A DNA stretch of 10,587 nucleotides, from NCBI GenBank assembly GCA_001995005.1, contig MDJN01000019.1, positions 1 to 10,587 on the forward strand. The letters are read 5' to 3'. Positions within the stretch are counted from its first letter, which is position 1, and each line of letters opens with the position of its first letter. The notes under the pieces are model-generated. The model did not search any database. It was not told where the DNA came from and saw only the letters and a program-made list of their open reading frames with translations. This stretch comes from Candidatus Parepulonipiscium sp. PG-Nun2H_MBin03. GTDB taxonomy: Bacteria > Bacillota > Clostridia > Lachnospirales > Cellulosilyticaceae. A program made the position numbers and the translations under genes. This document shows positions 1 to 6,800 of this stretch, in pieces.

Positions 1-14
1 ACGTCCCCCCAAAG

Positions 15-42
15 CATGTGTAATATTACATGTGTAATATTA
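15..42. repeat. Exact 14-bp tandem direct repeat (two copies)
   Basis: CATGTGTAATATTA occurs twice back to back, at 15-28 and 29-42. The junction creates a perfect 12-bp palindrome, TGTAATATTACA, at 19-30; the second copy has only a partial palindrome. The pair lies just downstream of a leftward promoter (61-90), so it would fall in the start of that transcript's leader. It could be an operator or a chance AT-rich repeat; the sequence alone does not decide. Confidence 0.75.
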
Positions 43-60
43 TTTGATACTAACTTTTTT

Positions 61-90
61 ATATTAACATATAGATATCCAAAATGTCAA
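61..90 (-). promoter_or_regulatory. Sigma-A-type promoter firing leftward out of the window
   Basis: On the minus strand a perfect -35 box TTGACA (90-85) is followed after 18 bases by a -10 box TAATAT (66-61). Transcription would start near position 54 and leave the window. In B. subtilis an S1-domain gene and spoIIE follow divIC, so the target may be one of these or an RNA gene, but it cannot be seen. No convincing Spo0A box was found beside it. Confidence 0.6.
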
Positions 91-103
91 TCTAAAATCC
101 TAC

Positions 104-143
104 CTTTGATAGTTTTACTATTTTTTAATAGTTTATATCAAAG
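104..143. other. Hairpin downstream of divIC-like gene
   Basis: CTTTGATA (104-111) pairs with TATCAAAG (136-143). Inside it ACTATT (117-122) pairs with AATAGT (127-132) around a TTTT loop, with an unpaired stretch between the two stems. It lies about 35 bases past the stop of the divIC-like gene, where a terminator is expected. Neither side carries a clean T-run (the minus-strand tail reads GTAGGATTTTAG), so it is a weak terminator candidate or a structured spacer before the leftward promoter. Confidence 0.5.
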
Positions 144-178
144 ATAGACACTGTTTTAAAGCATTTTATAAAATATTT

Positions 179-448
179 TTATTTTTCTCTAAAAAGTATC
201 TCATCTTCTTTAACTAAACCTAGTTTCGTTCTAGCTGTTTGTTCAATAAATTCATCAGTTTCCATTAATAATGCTTCATCTCTTAATTCTTCCAATTCTT
301 TTTTTAACAAGTCGTTTTCTTCTGTTGTATTTTCTATTTTTCGGTCAATCTTTTGCAGTGCCACAGTTACAGATGCAGCTTGTACTGCTAGTCCTAGCAC
401 AATAACTACAGTAGCCGCTATAATAATCATCATATGTAGTTTTTTCAT
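179..448 (-). CDS. divIC: DivIC/FtsL-type septum formation protein
   Basis: This is a small bitopic membrane protein of 89 residues. It has a short cytoplasmic start (MKKLHM), one transmembrane helix at about 6-28, a charged coiled-coil segment at about 32-62, and the C-terminal family signature DEFIEQTARTKLGLVK near 65-80. Members of this family (FtsB/DivIC) join the FtsL-DivIB subcomplex that recruits and activates septal cell-wall synthesis. It is shorter than B. subtilis DivIC (about 125 residues), mainly through a shorter cytoplasmic N-terminus. The AGGAG ribosome site (456-460) overlaps the yabQ stop codon, so the two are probably translated together. FtsL and DivIC are hard to tell apart by sequence; the position after yabQ matches divIC of B. 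subtilis. Confidence 0.85.
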   Translation of the reverse strand: MKKLHMMIIIAATVVIVLGLAVQAASVTVALQKIDRKIENTTEENDLLKKELEELRDEALLMETDEFIEQTARTKLGLVKEDEILFREK

Positions 449-458
449 ATAATTTCTC

Positions 459-983
459 CTAGTATTTTTTTATTTTGTTTCTGATTACATTTAAATCCGT
501 TTTTATATCAGCATTTTTTAAAGTAGCTTTTCTATTTACCACTCTTAGATGTGCTTTATTCTTCTGGTTTGTCTTATACATTAATTTATTGATATATCTT
601 ACTGGTATCATTAATTGTTTCCATATCCATTTTATCGGTTTTATCACAAGTATACCAACGCATTTTCTTGTAAAATTAATAACTGCTGTCGCTATCTTCA
701 TAAATATAACACTAAATGTAAGAAAATATAATGCCGCACCTAATATTATGCCTAGCAGTGCAAATAATCTAATGTTTGCATAATTGTGCATATATAAAAT
801 CCCAAAGCTAATAAAACTACACGCAACCCAATATAATATATCCTCTATATGTACTATGATATCAAAATGTTTTATAATTCTGCGAGATATACGAATAAGG
901 TCATAAATTGCCCCCATCAAAATGCCCACCTTTATGCATTCAATAAAAAGTGCCGCCTGTTCACTTACTAATTGATTTATCAT
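459..983 (-). CDS. yabQ: Spore cortex biosynthesis membrane protein YabQ
   Basis: The 174-residue protein has hydrophobic helices at about 11-31, 49-67 and 71-95, possibly a further one near 100-114, and then a long lysine/arginine-rich tail from about 115 to the end. In B. subtilis YabQ is a mother-cell protein that localises to the forespore membrane and is needed for cortex formation. The N-terminal pattern of acidic and glycine residues within the first helix (FIECIKVGILMGAIYDLIRI) is typical of the family. The start is supported by AGGTGA at 993-988. The gene follows yabP with 8 bases between them, and its stop lies in the ribosome site of the divIC-like gene. The basic tail is longer than the membrane core needs and may contact nucleic acid or phospholipid (inference). 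Confidence 0.88.
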   Translation of the reverse strand: MINQLVSEQAALFIECIKVGILMGAIYDLIRISRRIIKHFDIIVHIEDILYWVACSFISFGILYMHNYANIRLFALLGIILGAALYFLTFSVIFMKIATAVINFTRKCVGILVIKPIKWIWKQLMIPVRYINKLMYKTNQKNKAHLRVVNRKATLKNADIKTDLNVIRNKIKKY

Positions 984-991
984 GGCATCAC

Positions 992-1264
992 CTACTTAAA
1001 TATCTTCGACATAAAGCCAGTTTTTTTCTTTGACACGCCACCTTCTTCGTATATAATAGCAGATACTTCGCCTTCTACAATCAATTCACCACTATCTAAA
1101 TTCATTTTTATTATGTGAAGCCCCGTACCTTCTATATCCATATATCCATCTGATACAGTCTCTAATTCAATTAGCTCTTCATCAAAAGAAAATACGTCTT
1201 TTATCGCAGTAATTACTAGTCTACTTCTGTCCACTAAGTTAATCGTATGCTTTTGGTTATCCAT
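992..1264 (-). CDS. yabP: Sporulation protein YabP
   Basis: This 90-residue soluble protein matches the YabP/YqfC family. Visible family features are the early LVDRSRLVITAIKDVFSFDE block (10-29), then IELETVSDGYMDIEGTGLHI (32-51) and the repeating beta pattern around GELIVEGEVSAIIY (59-72), followed by a lysine-rich end. The biochemical role is unknown; B. subtilis yabP is a sporulation gene next to yabQ, and the related YqfC is a coat-associated protein. The ATG is preceded by AAAGGAG with a 10-base spacer. The 57 bases between it and rqcP hold a long AT-only palindrome, so yabP may have its own promoter or leader. Confidence 0.88.
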   Translation of the reverse strand: MDNQKHTINLVDRSRLVITAIKDVFSFDEELIELETVSDGYMDIEGTGLHIIKMNLDSGELIVEGEVSAIIYEEGGVSKKKTGFMSKIFK

Positions 1265-1280
1265 TCTCTACTCACTCCTT

Positions 1281-1304
1281 TATAAATATTATATAATATT
1301 TATA
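1281..1304. repeat. Perfect 24-bp AT-only palindrome in the rqcP-yabP gap
   Basis: The 12-base arm TATAAATATTAT (1281-1292) is followed directly by its reverse complement (1293-1304). It lies just upstream of the yabP ribosome site and contains a TATAAT hexamer on the minus strand, but no good -35 box lies 17 bases upstream. As an RNA it would form a weak all-AU hairpin in front of yabP. It could be an operator, a weak hairpin, or AT-rich coincidence. Confidence 0.7.
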
Positions 1305-1321
1305 TTGAGGACTTGACCTTT

Positions 1322-1558
1322 TTATTCCACTATACGATATAATATATCTTCTTTTTTCACATGCTCTCTTATTTCCAAAATTTCATACTTTGTTGTGTTA
1401 TTTGCAAAATTAATTTCTATAATATCTGCAACCTTAACCGTAGAGCCTGGCTTTGCTTGTTTCCCATTTATAAAAACTCGGCCTTTCTCACACGCTTCTT
1501 GAGCTATTGTCCTTCTTTTTATTATTCTACTAACTTTTAAATATTTATCAATTCTCAT
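1322..1558 (-). CDS. rqcP: RqcP (YabO), S4-domain ribosome quality-control factor
   Basis: This single S4 RNA-binding domain fills a 78-residue protein, close to the 86 residues of B. subtilis RqcP (formerly YabO). The start MRIDKYLKVSRIIKRRTIAQ (1-20) and the loop GRVFINGKQAKPGSTVKVAD (26-45) are diagnostic of the family (Hsp15-like). RqcP acts with RqcH on stalled 50S-peptidyl-tRNA complexes and supports C-terminal alanine tailing of the blocked chain. The ATG is preceded by GAGG with a 5-base spacer. The gene lies 48 bases past the HU gene, behind a hairpin that probably lowers transcription from the HU promoter; no separate promoter is visible. Confidence 0.9.
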   Translation of the reverse strand: MRIDKYLKVSRIIKRRTIAQEACEKGRVFINGKQAKPGSTVKVADIIEINFANNTTKYEILEIREHVKKEDILYRIVE

Positions 1559-1577
1559 ATCAACCTCGATTTATATT

Positions 1578-1603
1578 AAAAATCTACACAATGTGTAGAT
1601 TTT
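1578..1603 (-). terminator. Intrinsic terminator/attenuator after the HU gene
   Basis: A near-perfect hairpin starts three bases past the HU stop codon. AAAATCTACACA (1579-1590) pairs with TGTGTAGATTTT (1592-1603), and on the minus strand the stem runs into five Ts (1582-1578). The stem is AT-rich with only three G-C pairs, so termination may be partial, allowing read-through into rqcP, yabP, yabQ and divIC. Confidence 0.75.
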
Positions 1604-1606
1604 CTA

Positions 1607-1882
1607 TTAAGAATTCACTATATCTTTTAAAGCTTTACCTGCTTTAAATTTAGGAACTTTGCTTTCAGGAATTGTAATTTCTTCGTTAGTTTTTGGGTTT
1701 CTCCCAGTTCTTTCCTTACGAAGAGATACTTCAAATGTTCCAAACCCTACAAGTTGGATTTTTCTCTCATTTTTTAGTTCTTCCATAACAACATCTTCAA
1801 AAGCTTTTAAAGCTTTTTCCGTATCTTTTTTAGTTAGACCAGCTTTTTCTGACATAGCTGATACTAATTCAGATTTATTCAT
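1607..1882 (-). CDS. hup: HU family DNA-binding protein
   Basis: This 91-residue protein is a textbook HU, the histone-like dimer that bends and compacts DNA. It starts MNKSELVSAMSEKAGLTKKD and has the helical dimer core at 1-45. GFGTFEVSLRKERTGRNP spans 46-63, with the arm-tip RNP at 61-63, including the proline that intercalates in DNA. The KAGKAL segment lies near the end. The usual HU length is 90-92. The ATG has a strong AGGAGG site and the gene has its own TTGACA/TATAAC promoter, which overlaps a 37-base inverted repeat. HU beside rqcP is common in Clostridia, whereas in B. subtilis the HU gene lies elsewhere. Confidence 0.96.
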   Translation of the reverse strand: MNKSELVSAMSEKAGLTKKDTEKALKAFEDVVMEELKNERKIQLVGFGTFEVSLRKERTGRNPKTNEEITIPESKVPKFKAGKALKDIVNS

Positions 1883-1920
1883 CTTTTTACCTCCTAGAAT
1901 TAACTAAACGTATATATAAC

Positions 1921-1957
1921 AACGCTTATAACCTAGTTATAACTGGTTATAAGCGTT
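1921..1957. repeat. Perfect 13-bp inverted repeat with palindromic centre over the HU promoter
   Basis: AACGCTTATAACC (1921-1933) is mirrored exactly by GGTTATAAGCGTT (1945-1957). The 11 bases between them hold a further 10-bp palindrome, AGTTATAACT (1935-1944), so TTATAAC-type half-sites occur four times. The repeat covers the spacer and -10 box of the HU promoter and its presumed start site. No T-run follows on the minus strand (GTTATATATACG), so a role only as spoVT terminator is less likely than an operator or a structured 5' element. The regulator is unknown. Confidence 0.85.
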
Positions 1958-1964
1958 TTGTCAA
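1936..1964 (-). promoter_or_regulatory. Sigma-A-type promoter of the HU gene
   Basis: On the minus strand TTGACA (1964-1959) is followed after 17 bases by TATAAC (1941-1936). Transcription would start near 1929, giving a leader of about 46 bases with the AGGAGG ribosome site. The -10 box and spacer lie inside the 1921-1957 inverted repeat, so a protein bound there would block the polymerase. Confidence 0.75.
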
Positions 1965-1978
1965 GATAAATATTAAAT

Positions 1979-2530
1979 TTATTGTTCCATTTGTTTGCCC
2001 AAAAAGCCAGATGCGGACTGAACCAGCTTTTCTTCCACCTCACCCATCTGCGAATTTTGATCCATGCTCAAAAAGATTACTGAGCCTATTGCATCTCCTT
2101 CGCTTATTATTGGGGCAATTATCTCTGAGTAATACTCTGAATTATTTGTCTCCGATAATATAGGTACAAATTTACTTTCTTCTTTCCTAGCTTTTACAAT
2201 ATTGCGGCCTTCAATAACCTTTTCTAAATGTCTACTTATATTTTTATCTAAAAATTCTTTCTTAGGAGCCCCTGAGATTGCTATTATTTGGTCTTTATCC
2301 GAAATACAAGTAATATGTCCTGAAGTTTGTGCCAAAGATTCTGCATATTCTTTTGCAAATGCACTCAATTCTCCTACTAAAGAATATTTTTTCAGTATCA
2401 CTTGTCCTGTATTATCTGTATAAATTTCTAGGGGATCCCCTTCTCTTATCCTTAATGTTCGTCTAATTTCTTTTGGAATTACTACTCGCCCTAAATCATC
2501 TATTCTTCTAACGATGCCTGTTGCTTTCAA
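1979..2530 (-). CDS. spoVT: Stage V sporulation regulator SpoVT
   Basis: SpoVT is a forespore transcription regulator that tunes sigma-G-dependent genes, affecting cortex, coat and germination properties. The 183-residue protein (B. subtilis: 178) has an N-terminal AbrB/swapped-hairpin DNA-binding domain at 1-50, with TGIVRRIDDLGRVVIPKEIR at 4-23. A GAF-like sensory domain follows at about 56-180. The start codon is TTG: the reading begins TTG AAA GCA with AAGGAGG eight bases upstream, and no ATG fits the conserved start. A sigma-G-type promoter lies upstream, as expected for this gene. It lies between the foldase gene and the HU gene; spoVB/yabM and mazG (yabN), which follow spoVT in many relatives, are absent from this spot. 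Confidence 0.95.
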   Translation of the reverse strand: MKATGIVRRIDDLGRVVIPKEIRRTLRIREGDPLEIYTDNTGQVILKKYSLVGELSAFAKEYAESLAQTSGHITCISDKDQIIAISGAPKKEFLDKNISRHLEKVIEGRNIVKARKEESKFVPILSETNNSEYYSEIIAPIISEGDAIGSVIFLSMDQNSQMGEVEEKLVQSASGFLGKQMEQ

Positions 2531-2594
2531 TTAAACAACCTCCTTACTGTCAAAACCTACAAATGAAGTACATTACTATTTTATTCCTTTAATT

Positions 2595-2623
2595 TATTAT
2601 GTATCAAAAAAAAAATAATATAC
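2595..2623 (-). promoter_or_regulatory. Sigma-G-type promoter of spoVT
   Basis: On the minus strand GTATA (2623-2619) is followed after 17 bases by CATAATA (2601-2595). This fits the forespore sigma-G consensus known from B. subtilis (GHATR, 17-18 bases, CATNHTA) at every position. The start would be near 2588, giving a leader of about 58 bases. The spacer contains ten Ts in a row (A10 on the plus strand, 2606-2615). B. subtilis spoVT is itself sigma-G-controlled, which supports the call. Confidence 0.65.
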
Positions 2624-2698
2624 CTTTTTTACAAACATATACAGAAAAAATAATTCTTCTTATCAATTCGTAAAGGTAAATTAATAATTACTACTAAC

Positions 2699-2745
2699 AA
2701 GGACGTTAATAGAGAGATTGCATATCTCCATATATTAACGTCCTT
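2699..2745 (-). terminator. Large hairpin after the foldase gene, likely operon end
   Basis: AAGGACGTTAATA (2699-2711) pairs perfectly with TATTAACGTCCTT (2733-2745). An inner stem GAGAT/ATCTC (2714-2718 with 2724-2728) closes a TGCAT loop. It lies about 25 bases past the foldase stop codon on the minus strand, where the pth-mfd-foldase operon should end. The tail (GTTAGTAGTAATTATT) is not a proper T-run, so it may act as an RNA-stabilising 3' end rather than a classical terminator. The rest of 2531-2769 shows only the spoVT promoter and ribosome site. Confidence 0.6.
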
Positions 2746-2769
2746 AACATGTTTGACCAAAGTATTACT

Positions 2770-3849
2770 TTATTCTTCTATTTGTACTTGTGCGGTATCA
2801 TTCTCATTTGGTAAAACATTTGCTATAATCTTTATTTCATCAAACAATGGTTGTTTTTGTATATCTGCTTGGCCTATTAACGAAAGAAGCTCTTGTTCCG
2901 CAAATGCATATTTAAGCCCCAGTACAGCCCCTGCCCTTATCTCATCTTCATTTATCGGTGTATGTGCAATGGTTTGCCCTATATGATACCCATAGCTTGT
3001 TTCTACAGGCTCTGGCCAAATTTCACCTTCTGCACTATCAAATGCTGCATTTTCAAATTCCACAACCATTTTGCCTCTTTCAAATGTATATTCTCCATTA
3101 TTATCTTTAGAGCCTGGGTCTTCTGAATATTGAGCTGCCAATTCACCTATATCTTCACCATTTTTTATTCTGTCCAACAACTCATTTGCTAGAGCTAACT
3201 TTTCCTCTTTTAATTCGTCTGATAACGGTATACCCATTTCATCTGTTGTGCCAATTAATATATGCCTTGCAGTCACTTGCTCATAATAAGGTCTTACAGC
3301 AGTAATCTCTGCTAATATATCTTCTTCGCTAGGCTCATACGTCTCACTAATTGCTAATTGTACTTTAGTAGAGATTTCTGCACCTACTAATAAATTTACA
3401 ATATCTTCTTCCGTAAATTTATGCTGATTTGCAATTGGTTCATTTACCTCCATAAAGCTGGCCGCTTCCATTTGAATTCTGTCTATCTCATCATTTGTTA
3501 AACTTATTTCTTGTGCTTGTGCTGTTTCCCTTGTAACTATTGCAAGTATAGCCGATTCAAGGGCTCTTTCTTTAGCCAAATCACTCATAGTTTGGCCTTC
3601 AATTTCTATGTCTCCCATAGCTACCAAATCTATGCCTAATTGCATCTCAAAAAATGTTTGTGCACTCCAAAGGTATGCCCTGTACAGTGATTCATTAACG
3701 GTTATATCATTAATAACTGCTATTGCACCCCCTGTTCCTAACTCTGTTGCCGAAAAGAAACCAATGGATTCTATAGCCTCCTCTTTTGAACATCCTGTTA
3801 GTGTCCCTATTGATAATATTGTTGCTAGTAATATTGCTACGAATTTCAT
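2770..3849 (-). CDS. PpiC-type (parvulin) peptidylprolyl isomerase lipoprotein, PrsA-like
   Basis: This exported foldase would speed cis-trans proline isomerisation of proteins outside the membrane. From the ATG at 3849 it has 359 residues. MKFVAILLATILSIGTLTGC is a lipoprotein signal ending in the lipobox LTGC (Cys20). A helical SurA/trigger-factor-like N-terminal region spans about 35-185, and the parvulin domain spans about 192-293, from VTARHILIG through AQYSEDPGSKDNNGEY to SYGYHIGQT. An acidic tail follows. The start is chosen because AAAGGAGA lies seven bases upstream and the signal peptide begins there; an in-frame ATG 11 codons earlier has no ribosome site and would spoil the signal. 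The ATG overlaps the mfd stop as ATGA, indicating translational coupling. Similar foldase genes next to mfd are common in Clostridia. Client proteins are unknown. Confidence 0.9.
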   Translation of the reverse strand: MKFVAILLATILSIGTLTGCSKEEAIESIGFFSATELGTGGAIAVINDITVNESLYRAYLWSAQTFFEMQLGIDLVAMGDIEIEGQTMSDLAKERALESAILAIVTRETAQAQEISLTNDEIDRIQMEAASFMEVNEPIANQHKFTEEDIVNLLVGAEISTKVQLAISETYEPSEEDILAEITAVRPYYEQVTARHILIGTTDEMGIPLSDELKEEKLALANELLDRIKNGEDIGELAAQYSEDPGSKDNNGEYTFERGKMVVEFENAAFDSAEGEIWPEPVETSYGYHIGQTIAHTPINEDEIRAGAVLGLKYAFAEQELLSLIGQADIQKQPLFDEIKIIANVLPNENDTAQVQIEE

Positions 3850-6800
3850 GTTACGCTCTCCTTTTGTAAATTGTGTATGCACATTAAGAAATTTTTAATA
3901 TACTTTAGTAGTTCTTTACGAGTTATATTTTTTGTACTCAACGTCAGAATAATGTTTTTTGCCAACTTTACTTTCAGGTCATATTCTTTAGTCAAATTTA
4001 CCAAAACTTCTGGTTTTATCTCAGCTAATTCATCAAATCTTAAAATTATATTATCTGGGGTTTGGGTTAAAGTTAATATACTTATTTCATTTGCTATACC
4101 CTTTATTAAAGCTATATCTACAAGATTATACACACTAGCTGGTAAGTTTCCATACCTATCTTCTATTTCTTCTACAATAGCATCATAATCCACTTGTGTT
4201 TTAATAGAAGCTATTTTTTTATATATATCTAGCTTTTGGATTTCGTCTATAATATAATTTGTAGGTATAAAAGCATTTATCTTCATCTCAATGGTAGTTT
4301 CTATTTGAGGTTTAATTTCCTCTCCTTGTTCTAACATTATAGCTTCTTTTAGCATTTTTGAGTACAAATCATACCCCACTTGTGCCATATGCCCATGTTG
4401 TTTTGCTCCTAACAAATCGCCTGCACCTCTTATTTCAAGGTCCCTCATAGCTATTTTAAATCCTGCGCCTAATTGCGTAAATTGCTTAATTGCAGATAAC
4501 CTTTTTTCAGCAACCTCTTTTAAAACTTTATCTTTTTTATACAGCAAATATGCATATGCAACCTTATCACTTCTTCCCACTCTTCCTCTTAATTGATATA
4601 ATTGGCTCAGTCCCATCTTATCTGCATCATTTATTATTATAGTATTAGCATTTGCTATGTCAAGTCCCGTCTCTATGATAGTGGTGCAAACTAATACCGT
4701 TATTTCCTTATTTTCAAATGCTATCATGATGTTTTCAAGCTCTCGTTCACTCATTTGCCCGTGTGCAAACGCCACTTTTGCATTAGGTACCAAATGAGAG
4801 ATTTTATTTGCAGTTTCTTCTATATTTTTAACTTGGTTAAATAAAAAGTACACTTGCCCTTCTCTATTTATCTCACGATTTATAGCATCTTTTATAAACT
4901 CATCACTATACTCCATTACATATGTCTGCACTGCTCTCCTGTTTTGCGGTGCCTCTTCTATTATGCTCATATCTCTTATCCCAATTAAGCTCATATGCAA
5001 AGTCCTAGGAATTGGAGTTGCAGTTAATGTTAATACATCTACTTCGGTACGCATTTGCTTTAATTTTTCTTTATGCGTTACCCCAAATCGTTGTTCTTCA
5101 TCAATTATAACCAGACCTAAGTCCTTAAATTTAACATCTTTCGACAGCAACCTATGAGTTCCTATAACAATATCAACCATACCATTTTGAATAGCACTTA
5201 ACGTTTGTTTTACCTGCTTAGGCGTACGAAATCTTGATAATACCGAAACCGATACACCGTGCGGTTCCATACGTTTTAGAAATCTGTCAAAATGCTGTTG
5301 AGAAAGTATCGTTGTAGGAACCAGGTATGCTACTTGCTTTTGGTTTAACACAGCTTTAAAGGCAGCTCGTATCGCTACTTCTGTTTTACCATACCCTACG
5401 TCACCACAGATTAATCTATCCATTATTTTATCGCTTTCCATATCTTCTTTAACAGATTTTATAGCCTCTAATTGGTCACTTGTTTCGGCATACGGAAACA
5501 AATCTTCAAATTCTTGTTGCCATATAGTATCAGGCTCATACACAAAGCCACGTTGGTTTTCTCGCTTACTATATAAGCTAATTAATTCTCTAGCGATATT
5601 TTGTGCTGCACTTTTTACTTTGGCCTTAGACTTTTTCCATTCAGGGGTACCTAATTTATTAAGCTTGGGTATTGTATCTCCTATATACTTTTGCACCATA
5701 TCCATCTGATTAATATTTACATAAAGAGTCGCATTATCACTATACTGAATTTTTAGATTATCACGGTTTATCCCTTCTATTATAATCTGCTCTACACCCA
5801 GAAAAATTCCGACTCCATGCATTTCATGTACTACATAATCTCCTGGAGATAATTCTAAGAAGCTTTCTATCTTCGCTCCTTTATACTTTTTCTTAGTCCC
5901 TTTTTTGGATTTGTGTGTACCAAATAGGTTCTTATCACTAATAACCACAAAACCTATATCCGGATAAATAAATCCCTTATTTAACGACCCTTTTGATACT
6001 ATAATCTGTCCATTTTTCGGCGTAATATCTAGTTTATCGCTATACGTTGCAAAAACGTCTCTTTGCTCTAATTCCTCAACAATGCCTTTAGTCTTTGCAC
6101 CTACCAAAAGGATTGTTGTAGAATTTTTATTTTTATACTCCATCAACTCTTTTTCTAGCATATCCATATTTTTATATAGCTGTTCATATATATTTAGTTC
6201 AAGAGTATTTGCATTTTCTGATTCCCCAAAGTTCATAAATCCTACATAATTTTCACTCAGTGCACGAGCCAACACATAGTCCTTTTCAAATATAAACCTG
6301 ACTTGAGCAGGCAACATATGCCCAAATTCTAACCTATCTTTTATACTTTCTGTATATTCAAACCAAACTCTATCTAATTTTTGTATACATCTATTAATAT
6401 CTGTTACAAATATAGGTCTATCCGACTTAAAATAATCAAATAACGTCACTAGTTTAATATCCGCAAACGGCGCATATAACTCTGGGATATCCATCTCATT
6501 TAGCATTTGCAAATCTTCATTCACTCTATCATTTAACTTACGTGCCGCTTCTTTATTACCTTGTAATATTAGCCTATTTACAGGGCTGTCTAGTTCCTTT
6601 TTAATCTTATTGCGGTCAACTGTATCTGGTGGAATTATTATTTCTTTATTAGGGTATATTACTATTTGCTCAATCTTATCTATAGAACGCTGTGTAATGT
6701 GGCTAAACCTTCTAATAGAATCCACTTGCTCATCCCATAATTCAATACGAATTGGCACATTATGCACCGGAGAAAAAATATCTATAATTCCTCCTCTAAT

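Noticed and set aside
1..12. Start of a tRNA gene on the minus strand (GGGGACGT at the edge)
   Set aside because: Only the first bases could be present; the D-arm and the rest lie outside, so it cannot be supported.
1..178. CRISPR array or mobile-element end suggested by the 14-bp repeats
   Set aside because: There are only two abutting copies, no spacers, no cas or transposase gene, and no terminal inverted repeats.
475..783. 102-codon open frame on the plus strand
   Set aside because: It lies wholly antisense to yabQ, reads as hydrophobic low-complexity residues, and has no ribosome site; it mirrors the membrane-protein coding strand.
1565..1600. Promoter for rqcP inside the hairpin (TTGTGT with TAATAT)
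   Set aside because: The spacing between the two hexamers is far too short for a sigma-A promoter.
3850..3882. 11-codon N-terminal extension of the foldase
   Set aside because: It would place MHTQFTKGERN before a normal lipoprotein signal; the AAAGGAGA site for the inner ATG lies within this stretch.
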